Of a stretch of DNA of 8,270 nt, positions 5,157-8,270 are shown piece after piece. A program made the translations under genes and the position numbers. Position 1 is the first letter of the stretch. Every line of letters starts with the position of its first letter. The DNA is from Burkholderiales bacterium (lineage in GTDB: Bacteria > Pseudomonadota > Gammaproteobacteria > Burkholderiales > CAIKXV01): the NCBI GenBank assembly GCA_019751575.1, contig JAIENF010000593.1:1-8270 (forward strand), read 5' to 3'. The notes under the pieces were generated by a model that searched no databases, had not been told where the DNA came from, and was given only the letters and a program-made list of their open reading frames with translations.

Positions 5157-5756
5157 CTACTTCCGCATCACCTTCTCGGAGGGCGTCATCGCGTCGATGA
5201 ACGCCGGGCGGCTGAACAGCCGTTCGGCATACTTCGCCAGCGGGGCAGCCTGCCGCGGCAGTTCGATGCCGTAGTGCTCGAGGCGCCAGAGCAGCGGTGC
5301 GATCGCGACGTCGAGCATCGAGAACTCTTCGCCCAGCATGTACTTCTGCTTGGCGAAAACGGGGGCGATGACGGTCAGGTTGTCGCGGATGATCTGGCGC
5401 GCCTTTTCGACCGTCTTCGGGCTGCCCTTCTCGAGCGTGTCGACATGGCAGAACAACTCGTTCTCGAAGCGGTAGAGGAACAGGCGCGCGCGGGCACGCA
5501 TCACCGGATCGGCCGGCATCAGTTGCGGATGCGGAAACCGGTCGTCGATGTACTCGTTGATGATGTTCGACTCGTAGAGCACCAGGTCGCGCTCGACCAG
5601 GACCGGCACCCGGTTGTACGGGTTCATCACCGCCAGGTCTTCCGGCTTGTTGAACAGGTCGACGTCGGTGATCTGGAAATCCATGCCCTTTTCGTAAAGG
5701 ACGATCCGGCAGCGCTGCGAGAACGGACAGGTCGTTCCCGAATACAAGGTCATCAT
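5157..5756 (-). CDS. sspA: SspA, stringent starvation protein A (RNA polymerase-associated, GST fold)
   Basis: A 199-residue glutathione S-transferase-fold protein. The thioredoxin-like N-terminal domain begins M-M-T-L-Y-S-G-T-T-C-P-F-S-Q-R-C and includes N-R-V-P-V-L (48-53) and Y-E-S-N-I-I-N-E-Y-I (61-70). It is followed by P-H-P at 75-77, matching the surface P-H-P patch that E. coli SspA needs for transcription activation. The helical C-terminal domain follows, with L-D-V-A-I-A-P-L-L-W-R-L-E. SspA binds RNA polymerase holoenzyme and adjusts transcription under starvation and acid stress; it is not known to act as a GST enzyme. The start at 5756 is preferred over the longer in-frame start at 5819, because GGAGGAG stands 9 nt before it and the 21 extra residues cover hairpins and match no SspA N-terminus. 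A second ATG follows immediately (5753). Confidence 0.95.
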   Translation of the reverse strand: MMTLYSGTTCPFSQRCRIVLYEKGMDFQITDVDLFNKPEDLAVMNPYNRVPVLVERDLVLYESNIINEYIDDRFPHPQLMPADPVMRARARLFLYRFENELFCHVDTLEKGSPKTVEKARQIIRDNLTVIAPVFAKQKYMLGEEFSMLDVAIAPLLWRLEHYGIELPRQAAPLAKYAERLFSRPAFIDAMTPSEKVMRK

Positions 5757-5765
5757 TTTTTCGTT

Positions 5766-5772
5766 CTCCTCC
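5766..5772 (-). promoter_or_regulatory. Shine-Dalgarno site of sspA, abutting a hairpin
   Basis: GGAGGAG on the minus strand lies 9 nt before the ATG at 5756 and decides the sspA start. Its first G (5772) is also the closing base of the stem at 5772-5790, so the structure could modulate access to the site. Confidence 0.7.
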
Positions 5773-5790
5773 GCCGGTCTCGAGCCGGCG
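5772..5790 (-). promoter_or_regulatory. Stem-loop immediately upstream of the sspA ribosome-binding site
   Basis: CGCCGG (5772-5777) and CCGGCG (5785-5790) make a 6-bp GC stem with a 7-nt loop. It touches the sspA Shine-Dalgarno and may influence translation or stabilise a processed sspAB transcript. No poly-U follows it, so it is unlikely to be a strong terminator. Confidence 0.45.
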
Positions 5791-5804
5791 TGAGTGGGTT
5801 CCGG

Positions 5805-5820
5805 GGTGCTGGAAAGCACC
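5805..5820 (-). terminator. Tetraloop hairpin after petC
   Basis: GGTGCT (5805-5810) and AGCACC (5815-5820) form a perfect 6-bp stem with a 4-nt loop, 12 nt past the petC stop on the minus strand. It is a possible weak terminator, attenuator or processing site separating petABC from sspAB. It lacks a U tract. Confidence 0.4.
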
Positions 5821-5832
5821 GTCAGGTGAAGC

Positions 5833-6615
5833 TCAGTGCTTGATGTCCCGCCAGAACTCGAGCTTCAGCAGATACACGAATACGAGGAGGATCGAGAGGA
5901 AGAACATGACGATGATGCCGATGCGGGTGCTCTTCACCTTCCACGGCTCGCCCATGTACACCAGGTAGTTCACCAGGTCACCGACTGCGCGGTCGTACTC
6001 GACCGCGGTCATCAGCCCCGGCTCGCCGGCGACGATGCTCTTCACCTGCACCGCGTGTCCATGCGACTGCTTCTCTTCGACCTTCAGCTGGGGCGCGCCC
6101 TGCAGTTGCCAGAGCGGATGCGGCATGCCGATGTTCGGATAGGCGAGGTTGTTCCATCCGAGCGCCCGCGACTCGTCGACGTAGTACGACTTGAGCAGCG
6201 TGTAGATGTAGTTGGGCCGCTTCGAGCGGGCGATGACCGTCATGTCGGGCGGCGCCTTGCCCATCCACTCGGCCGCGTCCGCGGGCCGCATCGCGATGGT
6301 CATCGGCGAGCCCACCTTGTCGGTTCCGAACAGCAGGTATTCCTTGATCTGCTCTTCGGTCAACCCGAGGTCGGTCAGGCGGTTGAAGCGCATGTAGTTC
6401 GCGCTGTGGCAACCCATGCAATAGTTCACGAACAGCTGCGCCCCGCGCTGGAGCGACACCGCGTCCTGCAGGTTGACGGGCGCGCGCTGCAGCGGGAAGT
6501 TGCTGCCCGCTGCGACGGCCTGGGTCGGCACCGCCGTGGCGAACACCGCGAACATTGCGCCGAGGCTGAAGAGGGCTGCGAACGCCCGGTTTCTGATCAT
6601 GGCCGTCTTCATCAT
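5833..6615 (-). CDS. petC: Cytochrome c1, haem-c subunit of the cytochrome bc1 complex
   Basis: A 260-residue cytochrome c1 that passes electrons from the Rieske protein to soluble or membrane cytochrome c. An N-terminal signal sequence (about 1-36, hydrophobic 11-32, ending A-V-A-A) exports it. The haem-attachment motif C-M-G-C-H is at 66-70. The axial methionine is most likely M164 in N-I-G-M-P-H-P-L, the usual c1 context. One C-terminal transmembrane helix (about 231-251) ends in a short K-L-E-F-W-R-D-I-K-H tail, leaving the haem domain in the periplasm. The length is normal for proteobacterial c1 without the bacterial insertions seen in some alphaproteobacteria. Its ATG overlaps the petB stop (ATGA at 6615-6612), indicating translational coupling. 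Confidence 0.96.
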   Translation of the reverse strand: MMKTAMIRNRAFAALFSLGAMFAVFATAVPTQAVAAGSNFPLQRAPVNLQDAVSLQRGAQLFVNYCMGCHSANYMRFNRLTDLGLTEEQIKEYLLFGTDKVGSPMTIAMRPADAAEWMGKAPPDMTVIARSKRPNYIYTLLKSYYVDESRALGWNNLAYPNIGMPHPLWQLQGAPQLKVEEKQSHGHAVQVKSIVAGEPGLMTAVEYDRAVGDLVNYLVYMGEPWKVKSTRIGIIVMFFLSILLVFVYLLKLEFWRDIKH

Positions 6616-7910
6616 GTCAACCGCTCGGGTTCAGGTTTGCATTTGTCGATCCGGCTGTACCACGGCATCGCCAGGAAGAACGCGAAGTAGGCGATGGTGA
6701 GGACGCGCGAGACGATCGTCGCAACCTCGATTCCGCCGATGATCGGCAGGATCTCCGGCATCTTGCCCCAGACGTCGGTCGTGGCCACGCCCAGGTACCC
6801 CAGCACCAGGAAGCTGACAACGAAGATCGCCAGCGCGGAGCGGAAGATCGGACCCTTGTAACGGATCGACTTCACCGGGCTGCGGTCGAGCCAGGGCAGG
6901 AAGAACAGGATGATCACGCCCGCACCCATCACCGCGACACCCGCGAACTGCGAACCGAACATCGCAGGCACCGCGCGCAGCATCGCGTAGAACGGCGTGA
7001 AGTACCAGACCGGGGCGATGTGCGCCGGGGTCTGCAGCGGATCGGCCGGCAGGAAGTTGTTGTACTCGAGGAAGTAGCCGCCCATCTCCGGACCGAAGAA
7101 GAGGATCGCGAAGAACACCATGAAGAAGACGACGATGCCGATCAGGTCCTTCACGATGTAGTACGGGAAGAACGGGATGCCGTCGACCGGCTTGCCGGTG
7201 ACCGGATCCTTGTTCTTCTTGATCTCGATGCCGTCCGGGTTGTTGGAACCCACCTCGTGCAGCGCGACCAGGTGCAGGAACACCAGCCCGACCAGCACCA
7301 GCGGCAGCGCGATCACGTGCAGCGCGAAGAACCGGTTCAGGGTCGCGTCGGACACCAGGTAGTCGCCGCGGATCCACACCGACAGCTCGGGGCCGATGAC
7401 CGGCACGGTCGCGAACAGGTTCACGATCACCTGCGCGCCCCAGTAGGACATCTGGCCCCACGGCAGCAGGTAGCCCATGAACGCCTCGGCCATCAGCACA
7501 AGGTAGATCAAACAGCCGAAGATCCACAGCAGTTCGCGCGGCTTGCGATACGACCCGTACAGCAGCGCACGCATCATGTGCAGGTAGACGACGGCGAAGA
7601 ACATCGAGGCGCCCGTGGAGTGCATGTAGCGGATGAACCAGCCACCCGACACGTCGCGCATGATGTATTCGACCGAACCGAACGCGGCCAGGGCGTCGGG
7701 CTTGTAGTTCATCGTGAGGAAGATGCCGGTGACGATCTGCAGCACCAGCACGATCATCGCCAGCGAGCCGAAGTAGTACCAGAAGTTGAAGTTCTTCGGG
7801 GCGTAGTACTCCGACATGTGGTACTTCCAGGTCGACACCAGCGGGAACCGCTCGTCGATCCAGTCCACCAGCCCTTGTCCGGCTGCAATGATTCGACTCA
7901 TGTCCCTCAT
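6612..7910 (-). CDS. petB: Cytochrome b subunit of the cytochrome bc1 complex
   Basis: A 432-residue integral membrane protein that binds haems bL and bH and forms the Qo and Qi quinone sites. Helix B carries H97 and H111 and helix D H198 and H213, the four haem ligands. The Qo-site motif is P-V-W-Y (300-303), the form usual in beta/gammaproteobacteria where mitochondria have P-E-W-Y. Hydrophobic segments correspond to the expected eight transmembrane helices, and the W-G-Q-M-S-Y-W-G block (151-158) of the Qo side is intact. The start at 7910 is chosen because its ATG overlaps the petA stop as ATGA, the same arrangement as the petB/petC junction; an alternative ATG three codons later (7901) has better spacing to AAGGGGG and would give 429 residues. 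Much longer in-frame extensions run into petA and are spurious. Confidence 0.96.
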   Translation of the reverse strand: MRDMSRIIAAGQGLVDWIDERFPLVSTWKYHMSEYYAPKNFNFWYYFGSLAMIVLVLQIVTGIFLTMNYKPDALAAFGSVEYIMRDVSGGWFIRYMHSTGASMFFAVVYLHMMRALLYGSYRKPRELLWIFGCLIYLVLMAEAFMGYLLPWGQMSYWGAQVIVNLFATVPVIGPELSVWIRGDYLVSDATLNRFFALHVIALPLVLVGLVFLHLVALHEVGSNNPDGIEIKKNKDPVTGKPVDGIPFFPYYIVKDLIGIVVFFMVFFAILFFGPEMGGYFLEYNNFLPADPLQTPAHIAPVWYFTPFYAMLRAVPAMFGSQFAGVAVMGAGVIILFFLPWLDRSPVKSIRYKGPIFRSALAIFVVSFLVLGYLGVATTDVWGKMPEILPIIGGIEVATIVSRVLTIAYFAFFLAMPWYSRIDKCKPEPERLT

Positions 7911-8270
7911 GCCCCCTTGCTGTCTTCGCCGATGCGCAGGCGAGTGTCGTTCAAGTACATGTACGGCGGCACCACCAGGTTGGTCGGCGCGGGCATCCCG
8001 GCGAACACGCGCCCGGCGAGGTCGAACACCGACCCGTGGCACGGGCAGAAGAAGCCGCCGACCCAGCCGTCGGTCGGCTGCAGGCGATCGGTGGGCGAGC
8101 AGCCGAGGTGGGTGCAGATGCCGACCAGCACGAGCATTTCGGGCTTGATCGACCGCGTCGCGTTCGCGGCGTAGTCGGGCTGCTGCGGTGCCTTGGAATC
8201 CGGATCCGCCAGGCGCGGCTTGACGGCGTCAAGCGTGGCCAGCATCTCGGTGGTACGACGCACCACCCAC
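7907..8270 (-). CDS. petA: Rieske iron-sulfur subunit of the cytochrome bc1 complex (N-terminus outside window)
   Basis: About 120 C-terminal residues are visible, cut by the right edge; the codons at the edge read W-V-V-R-R, so the GTG at 8266 is internal. Both cluster-binding loops are present: C-T-H-L-G-C (codons around 8116-8099) and C-P-C-H-G-S (around 8047-8030). In this family the first Cys and the His of each loop bind the [2Fe-2S] cluster, and the remaining Cys of each loop form a disulfide. The downstream G-x-V-F-A-G-M-P-A-P-T-N-L is the usual Pro-rich end of the cluster domain. The missing part should hold the Tat signal/anchor helix and hinge. It is the first gene of the pet operon, so the operon promoter lies outside the window. 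Its stop overlaps the petB start. Confidence 0.96.
   Translation of the reverse strand, partial: WVVRRTTEMLATLDAVKPRLADPDSKAPQQPDYAANATRSIKPEMLVLVGICTHLGCSPTDRLQPTDGWVGGFFCPCHGSVFDLAGRVFAGMPAPTNLVVPPYMYLNDTRLRIGEDSKGA

Noticed and set aside
7020..8174. 384-codon open frame on the plus strand, antisense to petB and petA
   Set aside because: A shadow of the pet genes: His/Gln/Asp/Val-rich low-complexity translation with no recognisable family.
1..8270. CRISPR array, insertion sequence, toxin-antitoxin or defence system
   Set aside because: No regularly spaced repeats, transposase, terminal inverted repeats or defence-associated domains were seen on either strand.

Overview
This is a high-GC, gene-dense bacterial chromosome window that most resembles a betaproteobacterium. 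The best evidence is the right half. A petA-petB-petC operon for the cytochrome bc1 complex is followed directly by sspA and sspB, an order typical of Betaproteobacteria. Cytochrome b carries the PVWY form of the Qo motif and the one-residue-longer helix D haem spacing found in beta/gammaproteobacteria. A PEP-CTERM protein on the left also fits an exosortase-bearing, exopolysaccharide-producing beta lineage. Species cannot be fixed from sequence alone.

Layout. (1) 1-310, plus strand: the C-terminal end of a 3-hydroxyisobutyrate dehydrogenase-type oxidoreductase, followed by a perfect 14-bp inverted repeat (321-357) serving as a likely bidirectional terminator. (2) 379-3389, minus strand: a Tat-exported PhoX-family phosphatase (722 aa), then a small PEP-CTERM surface protein (231 aa). 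The 146-nt gap between them holds two strong hairpins. A sigma-54-like -24/-12 element lies about 60 bp upstream of phoX. (3) 3664-3736, minus strand: tRNA-Thr(UGU) with its own -10 and a downstream hairpin. (4) 3882-4706, plus strand: an alpha/beta hydrolase that overlaps the 3' end of sspB by 8 bp. (5) 4699-8270, minus strand: petA (5' end cut by the window edge), petB, petC, sspA and sspB. The petA/petB and petB/petC junctions are both 4-nt ATGA overlaps.

How the genes work together. PetABC form the quinol:cytochrome c oxidoreductase of the respiratory chain. SspA (RNA-polymerase-associated, GST fold) and SspB (ClpXP adaptor) are stress regulators probably transcribed with it. PhoX should release phosphate from organic esters outside the cytoplasm, and the PEP-CTERM protein should be processed by an exosortase encoded elsewhere. 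Their pairing behind a sigma-54-like promoter is the most interesting part of an otherwise ordinary window. I found no CRISPR array, insertion sequence, integrase, toxin-antitoxin pair or defence system. No stretch over 300 bases lacks a gene; the longest gap is 3390-3663.
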